DNA of 20,562 bases from Oscillospiraceae bacterium. GTDB taxonomy: Bacteria > Bacillota > Clostridia > Oscillospirales > Oscillospiraceae. The stretch is taken from the NCBI GenBank assembly GCA_029067025.1, contig JAIEFH010000301.1, positions 1 to 20,562 on the forward strand. The letters are read 5' to 3'. The notes below the pieces were generated by a model that made no database searches, was not told where the DNA came from, and worked only from the letters and a program-made list of their open reading frames with translations. The position numbers and the translations under genes were made by a program. Each line of letters opens with the position of its first letter. Positions within the stretch are counted from its first letter, which is position 1. This document shows positions 7,622 to 13,732 of the stretch, piece by piece.

Positions 7622-9283
7622 TCACTCCAGCACCGCGCCCCGGGCGGCGGAGGTGACAAGCTTGGCGTACCGGGCCAGATAGCCGGTTTTGATCTTGGGC
7701 TCGGGGCACACCCAGGCGGCCTTCCGGGCGGCAAGGGTTTCGTCGTCTACCAGCAGCTGGATAGAGCAGGAGGGGATGTCGATGGAGATCTGGTCGCCCT
7801 CCTCCACAAAGGCGATGGTGCCGCCCTGGGCGGCCTCGGGACAAACGTGGCCGATAGAGGCGCCACGGGTGGCGCCGGAGAACCGGCCGTCGGTGATGAG
7901 GGCCACGTCCTTGTCCAGACCCATGCCCGCGATGGCGGAGGTGGGGTTGAGCATCTCCCGCATACCGGGGCCTCCCTTGGGCCCCTCGTAGCGGATAACC
8001 ACCACGTCGCCCGCCACGATCTTGCCGGCGTAGATGGCCTCGATGGCCTCCTCCTCGGAGTTGAACACCCGGGCGGGGCCCTGGTGGCGCATCATCTCAG
8101 GGGCCACGGCGGAGCGCTTGACCACGCAGCCCTCGGGGGCCAGGTTGCCCTTGAGGACGGCGATGCCGCCGTCGGCGGAATAGGGATTGTCGATGGGACG
8201 GATCAGGTTGTGGTCGCGGTTGACCACGCCCTCCAGGTTCTCGCCCAGGGTCTTGCCGGTGCAAGTCATGACGGAGGTGTCCAGCAGGCCCTTTTTGTTC
8301 AGCTCCATCATGACGGCGTGGACGCCGCCCGCGCCCTCCAGATCCTCCATGTAGGTGTCCCCGGCGGGGGCCAGGTGGCACAGGTTGGGGGTTTTGCTGG
8401 AAATCTCGTTGGACATATCCAGATCCAGCTCGATGCCGCACTCGTGGGCGATGGCGGGCAGGTGGAGCATGGTGTTGGTGGAGCAGCCCAGGGCCATGTC
8501 CACCGTCTCGGCGTTGTGGAAGGCCGCCTCGGTCATGATGTCCCGGGGCTTGATGTCGCGCTTGACCAGCTCCATGATCTGCATACCGGCGTGCTTGGCC
8601 AGCCGCAGCCGGGCCGACCACACGGCGGGGATGGTGCCGTTGCCCTTCAAACCCATGCCGATGGCCTCAGTGAGGCAGTTCATGGAGTTGGCGGTGTACA
8701 TCCCGGAGCAGGAGCCGCAGGTGGGGCAGGCGCTGTTCTCGTACTCCTCCACGCCCGCCTCGTCCAGCTTGCCGGCGTAGTAGCCGCCCACGGCCTCGAA
8801 CATATGGGACAGGCAGGTGCGCCGGCCATCGTTGAGCCTACCCGCCAGCATGGGCCCGCCGGAACAGAAAATGGTGGGGATGTTCACCCGGGCTGCCGCC
8901 ATGAGCAGGCCGGGGACGTTTTTGTCACAGTTGGGGATCATCACCAGCCCGTCGAACTGGTGGGCCATGGCCATGGCCTCGGTGGAGTCGGCGATGAGGT
9001 CACGGGTGACCAGGGAGTACTTCATACCCACGTGGCCCATAGCGATGCCGTCGCACACGGCGATGGCGGGAAACTCAATGGGGGTGCCGCCCGCGGCGCG
9101 CACGCCTGCCTTGACCGCCTCGGCGATCTTGTCCAGGTTCATGTGGCCGGGGACGATTTCGTTATAGGAGCACACCACGCCGATGAGGGGCCGCTCCAGT
9201 TCTTCCTTGGTGTAGCCCAGGGCGTAGAACAGGGAGCGGTTGGGGGCGGTGGGGACGCCTTTTTTTACATGGTCGGAACGCAT
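7622..9283 (-). CDS. ilvD: Dihydroxy-acid dehydratase
   Basis: A 553-residue iron-sulfur dehydratase that converts 2,3-dihydroxy-isovalerate and -methylvalerate to the 2-keto acids, the third shared step of valine, leucine and isoleucine synthesis. The IlvD/Edd family blocks are intact: GVVCSYNEIVPGH (C38), VCDGIAMGH (D78), PNCDKNVPG (C119, D120 and the Lys expected to be carbamylated, K121), CPTCGSCSGMYTAN (C192), and the C-terminal GRFSGATRGASIGHVCPEA. C38, C119 and C192 are the likely cluster ligands by comparison with the family. The start ATG follows AAGGAG at a normal distance. A strong terminator separates it from ilvC, and a TATAAT lies in its own leader, so it may be partly uncoupled from the T-box-controlled ilvBNC unit. 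Confidence 0.97.
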   Translation of the reverse strand: MRSDHVKKGVPTAPNRSLFYALGYTKEELERPLIGVVCSYNEIVPGHMNLDKIAEAVKAGVRAAGGTPIEFPAIAVCDGIAMGHVGMKYSLVTRDLIADSTEAMAMAHQFDGLVMIPNCDKNVPGLLMAAARVNIPTIFCSGGPMLAGRLNDGRRTCLSHMFEAVGGYYAGKLDEAGVEEYENSACPTCGSCSGMYTANSMNCLTEAIGMGLKGNGTIPAVWSARLRLAKHAGMQIMELVKRDIKPRDIMTEAAFHNAETVDMALGCSTNTMLHLPAIAHECGIELDLDMSNEISSKTPNLCHLAPAGDTYMEDLEGAGGVHAVMMELNKKGLLDTSVMTCTGKTLGENLEGVVNRDHNLIRPIDNPYSADGGIAVLKGNLAPEGCVVKRSAVAPEMMRHQGPARVFNSEEEAIEAIYAGKIVAGDVVVIRYEGPKGGPGMREMLNPTSAIAGMGLDKDVALITDGRFSGATRGASIGHVCPEAAQGGTIAFVEEGDQISIDIPSCSIQLLVDDETLAARKAAWVCPEPKIKTGYLARYAKLVTSAARGAVLE

Positions 9284-9304
9284 AACGCAAGTCTCCTTTG
9301 CGGT

Positions 9305-9310
9305 ATTATA
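9305..9310 (-). promoter_or_regulatory. Possible ilvD promoter (-10 element)
   Basis: A perfect TATAAT on the minus strand lies between the ilvC terminator and the ilvD ribosome site, only about 22 bases before the start codon. No good -35 is seen at 17 bases (TTTTAT). A second candidate, TACAAT just upstream, has TTGCGT at 17 bases, inside the terminator stem. One of these may drive ilvD separately. Confidence 0.35.
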
Positions 9311-9329
9311 TGTTGAAGCATTGTATCAT

Positions 9330-9379
9330 AAAAAGAGTGGGAACGCAATGGAAAATCAACTGATTTCCATTGCGTTCCC
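9330..9379 (-). terminator. Strong hairpin terminator after ilvC
   Basis: A perfect 16-bp stem (9339-9354 with 9364-9379) and a nine-base loop start 24 bases past the ilvC stop and are followed on the minus strand by ACTCTTTTTATG. The plus strand also has CTTTTAT after the stem, so it may act in both directions. It should end most ilvBNC transcripts before ilvD. Confidence 0.85.
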
Positions 9380-9403
9380 GGCGCTTTTATCAAAAGTCAG
9401 TCA

Positions 9404-10423
9404 TCAATTGGACGCGGTATCCAGGTCGGAGTCGCCGCCCCAGATCATGTTCTTGCGCAGCTCGCCGCCCACGATTTCCATCTGGTGCTTCTTGAGCTGG
9501 GCCCGCTTGGAGTTGAAGAAGGTGCGGCCGTTCTTGTTCTCGGCGATCCACTTGCCGGCGAAGGTGCCGTCCTGGATGTCGGAGAGCACCGCGCGCATCC
9601 GGGCCTTGGTCTCCTCGTGGGGGATGACACGGGGGCCGCTGACGTACTCGCCGAACTCGGCGGTGTCGGAGATGGAGTAGTTCATGGCCGCCACGCCGCC
9701 CTTGTTGATCAGGTCGATGATGAGCTTCATCTCGTGGATGCACTCGAAGTAGGCGTTCTCCGGCTCGTAACCGGCCTCCACCAGCACCTCGAAGCCGCAG
9801 CGCATCAGATCCACCACGCCGCCGCACAACACGGTCTGCTCGCCGAACAGGTCGGTCTCGGTCTCGTCGTGGAAGGTGGTCTCCATCACGCCGGCCCGGG
9901 CGCCGCCGATGCCCGCGATGTAGGCCAGGGCGATCTGGTAGGCGTGGCCAGTAGCGTCCTGCTCCACGGCCACCAGGCAGGGCACGCCCTTACCGGCGAC
10001 GTAGGTGGAGCGCACAGTGTGGCCGGGGCCCTTGGGGGCGGCCATGAACACGTCTACCCCAGCGGGGGGGACGATCTGCTGATAGCGGATGTTGAAGCCG
10101 TGGGCGAACGCCAGGGCCTTGCCCTCGGTCATGTAGGGGGCGATGTCCTTCTTGTAGACCTCGGCCTGCACCTCGTCGTTGATGAGCATCATCACGATGT
10201 CCGCCCACTCGGCGGCGGCGGGGACAGTCTTGACCGCCAGGCCGGCCTTCTCGGCGTTGGCCCAGTTCTTGGAGCCCTCCCGCAGGCCGACGCACACGTC
10301 ACAGCCGGAATCCTTCAGGTTCAGCGCGTGGGCGTGGCCCTGGGAGCCGTAGCCGATGATGGCGATCTTCTTGCCCTTCAGGTAGCTCAGGTCGCAGTCC
10401 TTCTCGTAGTACATTTTTGCCAT
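9404..10423 (-). CDS. ilvC: Ketol-acid reductoisomerase, class I
   Basis: A 339-residue class I (short) reductoisomerase, which rearranges and reduces acetolactate or acetohydroxybutyrate with NAD(P)H, the second shared step of branched-chain amino-acid synthesis. The Rossmann motif GYGSQGHAHALNLKDSG lies at 24-40 and the cofactor loop LREGSKNWANA at 47-57; its Arg and Ser favour NADPH by family precedent. Catalytic and metal residues are present: H108 (AHGF), D191 and E195 (ETETDLFGEQ), E227 and E231 (ECIHEMK). The ATG at 10423 (MAKMYYE) is preferred over the in-frame GTG at 10432 because GAGGAG lies eight bases before it. It is third in ilvB-ilvN-ilvC, after an unusual 202-base gap that holds a palindrome, a repeat of the ilvN tail and a possible promoter. 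Confidence 0.97.
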   Translation of the reverse strand: MAKMYYEKDCDLSYLKGKKIAIIGYGSQGHAHALNLKDSGCDVCVGLREGSKNWANAEKAGLAVKTVPAAAEWADIVMMLINDEVQAEVYKKDIAPYMTEGKALAFAHGFNIRYQQIVPPAGVDVFMAAPKGPGHTVRSTYVAGKGVPCLVAVEQDATGHAYQIALAYIAGIGGARAGVMETTFHDETETDLFGEQTVLCGGVVDLMRCGFEVLVEAGYEPENAYFECIHEMKLIIDLINKGGVAAMNYSISDTAEFGEYVSGPRVIPHEETKARMRAVLSDIQDGTFAGKWIAENKNGRTFFNSKRAQLKKHQMEIVGGELRKNMIWGGDSDLDTASN

Positions 10424-10509
10424 GGTAAACACTCCTCATAAAATATAAATTAGGGGCGGGAAAATCAGGAAAATTTGCCCGCGTGTTCCTTGGGTATATG
10501 TTTCTAAGC

Positions 10510-10518
10510 AGTATAGCA
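10510..10518 (-). promoter_or_regulatory. Possible extended -10 promoter for ilvC
   Basis: The minus strand reads TGCTATACT here, an extended -10 element (TGn plus TATACT), about 90 bases before the ilvC start codon. No convincing -35 is present, which is tolerated for extended -10 promoters. It would allow ilvC expression independent of the T-box leader. Confidence 0.4.
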
Positions 10519-10553
10519 CAGCGCCGCGGAAAAGAATGATAACTATGATACAA

Positions 10554-10582
10554 TTACAGGATATTCTTGCCCAGATCAGGCT
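10554..10582 (-). repeat. Second, in-frame copy of the ilvN 3' end
   Basis: On the minus strand this 29-base segment matches the true ilvN tail (10626-10654) at 24 of 29 positions, 72 bases away. Both copies encode DLGKNIL followed by TAA, and the second copy is in the same frame as ilvN but lies beyond its stop. Within those seven codons the three differences (GAC/GAT, ATT/ATC, CTT/CTG) are all silent; the other two mismatches fall just upstream. Confidence 0.85.
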
Positions 10583-10586
10583 TGCC

Positions 10587-10621
10587 CGGCATTTCGCCGC
10601 GCGGAGCGCGGCGAAATGCCG
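10587..10621. repeat. Perfect 16-bp palindrome between the two ilvN tails
   Basis: The arm CGGCATTTCGCCGCGC (10587-10602) and its exact complement (10606-10621) flank a three-base loop. It lies between the ilvN stop codon and the repeated ilvN tail. The minus strand after it reads GGCAAGCC with no T-run, so it is not an intrinsic terminator. It resembles a REP-like or mobile palindromic element, or an mRNA-processing/stability hairpin between ilvN and ilvC. Confidence 0.85.
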
Positions 10622-10625
10622 AATT

Positions 10626-11186
10626 TTAAAGAATATTCTTGCCCAGGTCAAACTCGTCCCTGACCTTGTTGCCGGAGTTGTTGCGGATGGTGGCCTCGCC
10701 GCGCTCCAGGGCCACCATGCCGGTGCGCACCAGCTCCAGGATGCCAAACTCGGCCAGCAGCTTCTCCAGCGCGTCGTCTTTGGACTCCTGGCCGATGATG
10801 GCCAGGGTCAGGCTCTGGGTGGACACGTCGATGATGGAGGCGCGGAAGATGTTGGCGATCTGAATGACCTCGTTGCGCACCTCCCGGCTCTCCGCCTTCA
10901 CCTTGATAAGCACCAGCTCCCGGCGGATGGACTCCTCCGGCGGCAGCAGCCGGACGGAATACACGGAAAACTGCTTGCGCAGTTGGTTGATGATCTGATT
11001 GATCTGCTGCTCGCCGCACAGCAGCTCAATGGTGATGCGGGACACCTCCGGGTTATCGGTGGTGCCCACCGCCAGGGATTCGATGTTGTAGCCCTTCCGG
11101 GAGAACAGCCGGGACACCTGGCTGAGCACGCCGGCGGTGTTCTCCACCAGGACGGACAGGGTATGGCGTTTGATGGTGGTATTCAT
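10626..11186 (-). CDS. ilvN: Acetolactate synthase small (regulatory) subunit
   Basis: A 186-residue regulatory subunit of acetolactate synthase, which activates IlvB and gives it feedback sensitivity to valine or other branched-chain amino acids. The N-terminal ACT domain (about 4-76) has HTLSVLVENTAGVLSQVSRLFSRKGYNI and the C-terminal ALS_ss_C region covers about 85-160 (ELVLIKV..., GILELVRTGMVALERG). After the usual end near GMVALERG it runs on for about 24 residues. That tail (ending DLGKNIL) is repeated downstream behind a palindrome, which suggests that the 3' end has been remodelled. The start is 15 bases after the ilvB stop, with a strong AAGGAGGGAGG site. It is second in the ilvBNC unit. 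Confidence 0.95.
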   Translation of the reverse strand: MNTTIKRHTLSVLVENTAGVLSQVSRLFSRKGYNIESLAVGTTDNPEVSRITIELLCGEQQINQIINQLRKQFSVYSVRLLPPEESIRRELVLIKVKAESREVRNEVIQIANIFRASIIDVSTQSLTLAIIGQESKDDALEKLLAEFGILELVRTGMVALERGEATIRNNSGNKVRDEFDLGKNIL

Positions 11187-11201
11187 GGCTTTCCTCCCTC
11201 C

Positions 11202-12911
11202 TTAATGCAGCAGGAAATCGGTGACGGGGGTACCGCCGCCCACCATGGGGTGAACCATGGCGTCGATGTCGATGGCGCAGTCGATGACGCAGCCGCAGCC
11301 CGCCTCCAGCGCCTGCTTAAAAGCTTCCTCAAACTCCGCCTGGTTGCGGGCCCTAAACCCCTTCAGGCCGTACGCCTCCGCCAGCTTGACAAAGTCGGGG
11401 CCCCGGTCCAGAGTGGTCTGGGAGAACCGCTTGCCGTAGATCAGGTTCTGCCACTGGCGAACCATGCCCAGGGTGCGGTTGTCGAAAATGACGGTGATGA
11501 CAGGGATGTTGTAGTGCTCCACGGTGGCCAGCTCATGGCAGTTCATGCGGAAGCAGCCGTCCCCGGTGCAGTGAACCACCACTTTATCCGGGTTGCCCAC
11601 TTTCGCGCCCATGGCGGCCCCAAGGCCGAAGCCCATGGTGCCGAAGCCGCCGCTGGTGAGGAGCTGGCCGGGCCGGGAGAAGTGGTAATACTGGCAGGAC
11701 CACATCTGGTGCTGGCCCACGTCGGTGGCGATGATGGCGTCGCCGTCGGTCAGGTCGGAAATCGTCTCCAAAATCTCGTGGGCGTGGAGAATATTGTCCT
11801 TTTTCAGCGGCAGCTCCTTGCGGGCAAACACATGGGCCTTCCAGGCGGTGTAGTCGTGCGGCTCCAGTTTGGCGTTGAGCAGCTCCAGCACCCGGCGGGC
11901 GTCGCCGATGATGTGGTGGTAGGTCTGGACGTTCTTGTCGATCTCAGCCCGGTCGATGTCGATGTGAACGATCTTGGCGTTCTTGGCAAAGGAGGGGGGA
12001 TCGGTGGCCACACGGTCGGAGAACCGGCAGCCGATGGCGATGAGCAGGTCGCACTCGGCGGTGGCCATGTTGGAGGCATGGGAGCCGTGCATACCCACCA
12101 TGCCGGTGAACAGGGGGTGGTTGCCGGGGCAGGCCCCGCCGCCCATAATGGTGGAGCCCACGGGGGCGTCCAGTGTCTCGATAAACTTGCGGAACTCGGG
12201 CACCGCGCCCTTGGAGCGGATCACGCCGCCGCCCACCAGCACCATGGGCCGCTGGGACTGGGAGATCAGTTCCAGCAGCTTGTCAATGTCCTCCCGGTTG
12301 GGCTCAGGGTTTTTCAGATCCCGGTTGGAGCGGCGCAGCAGGGTGGCCAGCCGCCCGTGGTTGGGGTGTTCGGACACGGGGAGGTATTCATACTCCCCCT
12401 CGATGGCGGTGACATTTTTGGCGATGTCCACCAGCACCGGGCCGGGACGGCCGGAGCGGGCGATGGCAAAGGCTTCCCGGATCACGTCGGCCAGCTCGTT
12501 CACGTCCTTTACCAGGAAATTGCACTTGGTGATGGGCATGGTGATGCCGGTGATGTCCACCTCCTGGAAAGAGTCCTTGCCAATGAGGTTCTCGCTGACG
12601 TTGCAGGTGATGAACACCACGGGGGAGGAGTCGTAGTAGGCGGTGGCGATGCCGGTGACCAGGTTGGTGGCGCCAGGGCCGGAGGTGGCGAAGCACACGC
12701 CCACCTTGCCTGTGGATCGGGCGTAGCCGTCGGCGGCGTGGGACGCGCCCTGCTCGTGGGCGGTGAGGTAGTGGTGAATCTTCTGGTTGTAGCCGTGGAG
12801 CTCAAACTCATCGTAGATGTTCAGAATGGTGCCGCCGGGATAGCCGAACACCGTGTCTACGCCCTGCTCCAGCAGGCACTCCATCACAATCTGGGATCCT
12901 CTCATCAACAT
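11202..12911 (-). CDS. ilvB: Acetolactate synthase large (catalytic) subunit
   Basis: A 569-residue thiamine-diphosphate enzyme that condenses two pyruvates to acetolactate, or pyruvate with 2-ketobutyrate, the first shared step of branched-chain amino-acid synthesis. The N-terminal domain carries the catalytic Glu53 (AHEQGASHAADGYARSTG) and GPGATN; the middle FAD-binding domain has GGGVIRSKG and GCRFSDRVATDP; the C-terminal domain has the ThDP/Mg motif GDGCFRMN at 450-457 with N478. The frame is open upstream into the T-box leader, but the ATG at 12911 (MLMRGSQ) is correct: AAGGAGG lies nine bases before it and homology starts there. Upstream are a T-box riboswitch and a good promoter, so tRNA charging should control it. 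Catabolic AlsS is less likely because ilvN follows directly. Confidence 0.97.
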   Translation of the reverse strand: MLMRGSQIVMECLLEQGVDTVFGYPGGTILNIYDEFELHGYNQKIHHYLTAHEQGASHAADGYARSTGKVGVCFATSGPGATNLVTGIATAYYDSSPVVFITCNVSENLIGKDSFQEVDITGITMPITKCNFLVKDVNELADVIREAFAIARSGRPGPVLVDIAKNVTAIEGEYEYLPVSEHPNHGRLATLLRRSNRDLKNPEPNREDIDKLLELISQSQRPMVLVGGGVIRSKGAVPEFRKFIETLDAPVGSTIMGGGACPGNHPLFTGMVGMHGSHASNMATAECDLLIAIGCRFSDRVATDPPSFAKNAKIVHIDIDRAEIDKNVQTYHHIIGDARRVLELLNAKLEPHDYTAWKAHVFARKELPLKKDNILHAHEILETISDLTDGDAIIATDVGQHQMWSCQYYHFSRPGQLLTSGGFGTMGFGLGAAMGAKVGNPDKVVVHCTGDGCFRMNCHELATVEHYNIPVITVIFDNRTLGMVRQWQNLIYGKRFSQTTLDRGPDFVKLAEAYGLKGFRARNQAEFEEAFKQALEAGCGCVIDCAIDIDAMVHPMVGGGTPVTDFLLH

Positions 12912-12937
12912 AATTGGGAACCTCCTTATGGGAAATG

Positions 12938-12980
12938 AAAAAGAGCACGACCCGTCCAAAATTAGGACGAAGCCACGCTC
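12938..12980 (-). terminator. T-box conditional terminator before ilvB
   Basis: The stem 12965-12980 pairs with 12943-12957 (one bulged C and several G-U pairs) around a seven-base loop and is followed on the minus strand by five T residues. It ends before the ilvB ribosome site and shares its 5' arm with the antiterminator, as in known T-box leaders. Confidence 0.9.
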
Positions 12981-13187
12981 CGCGGTACCACCTAAATTTC
13001 CCCCGAGGGGGACGCTCAAAGCCCGATAACGGCGGGCTGCCGTTCCGGCCTACTTAACTGCGCGTTCAGCCGGACTGCTCACAGGGGACGTTCATCCGCC
13101 TCGCTCACGAAGGCTCGCACCGGCCGCCTTCTCTCTGGGCTTGCGCGTGGGGACTACTGGCCTGATCATCGCATATTTTTGCGTATT
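12938..13187 (-). promoter_or_regulatory. T-box riboswitch leader of the ilvBNC operon
   Basis: The untranslated leader, read on the minus strand, has the T-box elements in order. Stem I has AGTA (loop E, near 13165) and an apical AGAGAG...GGTGCGAGCC. The opposite loop-E strand GAA (13091-13093) is followed by the candidate specifier GUC (Val) at 13087-13089. The linker AAGTAGGCCGGAACGG comes next, then the T-box core GGTGGTACCGCG (12981-12992) and a terminator with a T-run. The bulge UGGU has U pairing with discriminator A73, as found in Val, Leu and Ile tRNAs. Uncharged tRNA binding should favour the antiterminator (TTTAGG with CCTAA) and switch on ilvB. T-box identity is nearly certain; the specifier reading is tentative. 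Confidence 0.95.
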
Positions 13188-13193
13188 GAAATT

Positions 13194-13222
13194 ATAATAA
13201 TGCCTGGGACCCAGTTTGTCAA
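13194..13222 (-). promoter_or_regulatory. Promoter of the T-box/ilvBNC operon
   Basis: On the minus strand there is a perfect TTGACA (13217-13222), exactly 17 bases, and TATTAT (13194-13199), a five-of-six match to the -10 consensus. A further TATAAT overlaps it three bases downstream. Start of transcription near 13187 would place the T-box stem I about 20 bases into the RNA. Confidence 0.88.
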
Positions 13223-13305
13223 TGTAAAAAGTCCAAAAGCCAGCAAATTCCGCTACACAGACAAAGATCGGATGGTTTTGGACAGATTTTTAGGGGAAAT
13301 ATCAA

Positions 13306-13337
13306 GAAGCGGGGAGGGCTTCCGCCCGCCCCGCTTC
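13306..13337 (-). terminator. Possible terminator downstream of the DUF1540 gene
   Basis: The stem GAAGCGGGG.GGGC with a GGAA loop on the minus strand is stable (13 of 14 pairs) but is followed only by TTGATATTT, a weak T-tract. It would end transcripts of the DUF1540 gene before the ilv promoter at 13222. Confidence 0.45.
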
Positions 13338-13480
13338 TCCGCGCTTCACATTGTCACGCTGCGAAGCGGTCAGGTCGCTCGGTCGCTTTCCCGACGACTC
13401 GGCCTGGTAGGCAGTCCTTGGACTGCCCTCACGGCCTCGCTTTGGTCCAAGCTCCCTCGCTGACCGCTTCTCCGCGCTTC
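13306..13480. repeat. Composite inverted/direct repeat segment between the DUF1540 gene and ilvB
   Basis: This 175-base gap has three nested symmetries. A 14-position stem (13306-13319 with 13324-13337) has one mismatch. An 11-bp inverted repeat GAAGCGGTCAG / CTGACCGCTTC lies at 13363-13373 and 13460-13470, and an 8-bp hairpin (GGCAGTCC / GGACTGCC) at 13410-13427. A perfect 17-bp direct repeat, CCGCTTCTCCGCGCTTC, sits at 13331-13347 and 13464-13480, the second copy touching the DUF1540 stop codon. No convincing open frame with a ribosome site is seen. It could be a dispersed palindromic element or a structured RNA. Confidence 0.7.
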
Positions 13481-13666
13481 TTAGTTACAGCCGCAGCTGG
13501 TGCCGTGGTCGCCCAGCTTGAAGGACGCGCACTCGGTCTCCTTGCAGTCGCACACGCTGTTCTGGCAGTGGCCCACCTGGATCTCGTTCAGGGTGCAGCG
13601 CTGATCCTTGTGGTAGGTGCAGCTATTCACGGAGCACTTGATGCTGGGATTGGTCTGGTTAAACAT
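13481..13666 (-). CDS. DUF1540-type small cysteine-rich protein
   Basis: A 61-residue protein with nine cysteines (positions 11, 16, 24, 34, 39, 41, 46, 58 and 60). The block CSVNSCTYHKDQRCTLNEI followed by VG and later C..F matches the DUF1540 pattern, a short metal-binding-looking domain common in Clostridia and Bacilli, of unknown function. No signal peptide or membrane segment is visible. The ATG at 13666 is chosen because AGGAGG lies eight bases before it; the frame extends upstream to 13705 without a site. It lies 66 bases after the YjdF-like gene in the same direction and could be co-transcribed with it. A zinc or iron-sulfur role is inference from the cysteine spacing. Confidence 0.85.
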   Translation of the reverse strand: MFNQTNPSIKCSVNSCTYHKDQRCTLNEIQVGHCQNSVCDCKETECASFKLGDHGTSCGCN

Positions 13667-13732
13667 GGTCGTTTCCTCCTTGTATCCTGATGTTTCGAAT
13701 ACCAAGAGGAGTATGCCCGAAAGCGGCGAGCG

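Noticed and set aside
10587..10621. The ilvN-ilvC palindrome as an intrinsic terminator
   Set aside because: The minus-strand sequence after the stem is GGCAAGCC with no T-run; on the plus strand AATTTTAAA follows, but no plus-strand gene ends there.
10424..10625. A second T-box or other riboswitch in the ilvN-ilvC gap
   Set aside because: No GGTGG.ACCGCG core, AGAGAG loop or conditional terminator is present.
10536..12938. An 800-codon open frame on the plus strand opposite ilvB and ilvN
   Set aside because: It is the mirror of strongly biased GC-rich codons in ilvBN, has a low-complexity Gly/His/Val/Ala-rich product, no ribosome site and no family motif. The same holds for the long plus-strand frames opposite ilvD (7571-9316), ilvC (9485-10441), the HD-GYP gene (4364-5977) and the CNNM gene (16666-17991).
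13179..13463. A 94-codon plus-strand frame across the ilv promoter and repeat segment
   Set aside because: It lacks a ribosome site, overlaps the promoter and palindromes, and its product has no recognisable features.
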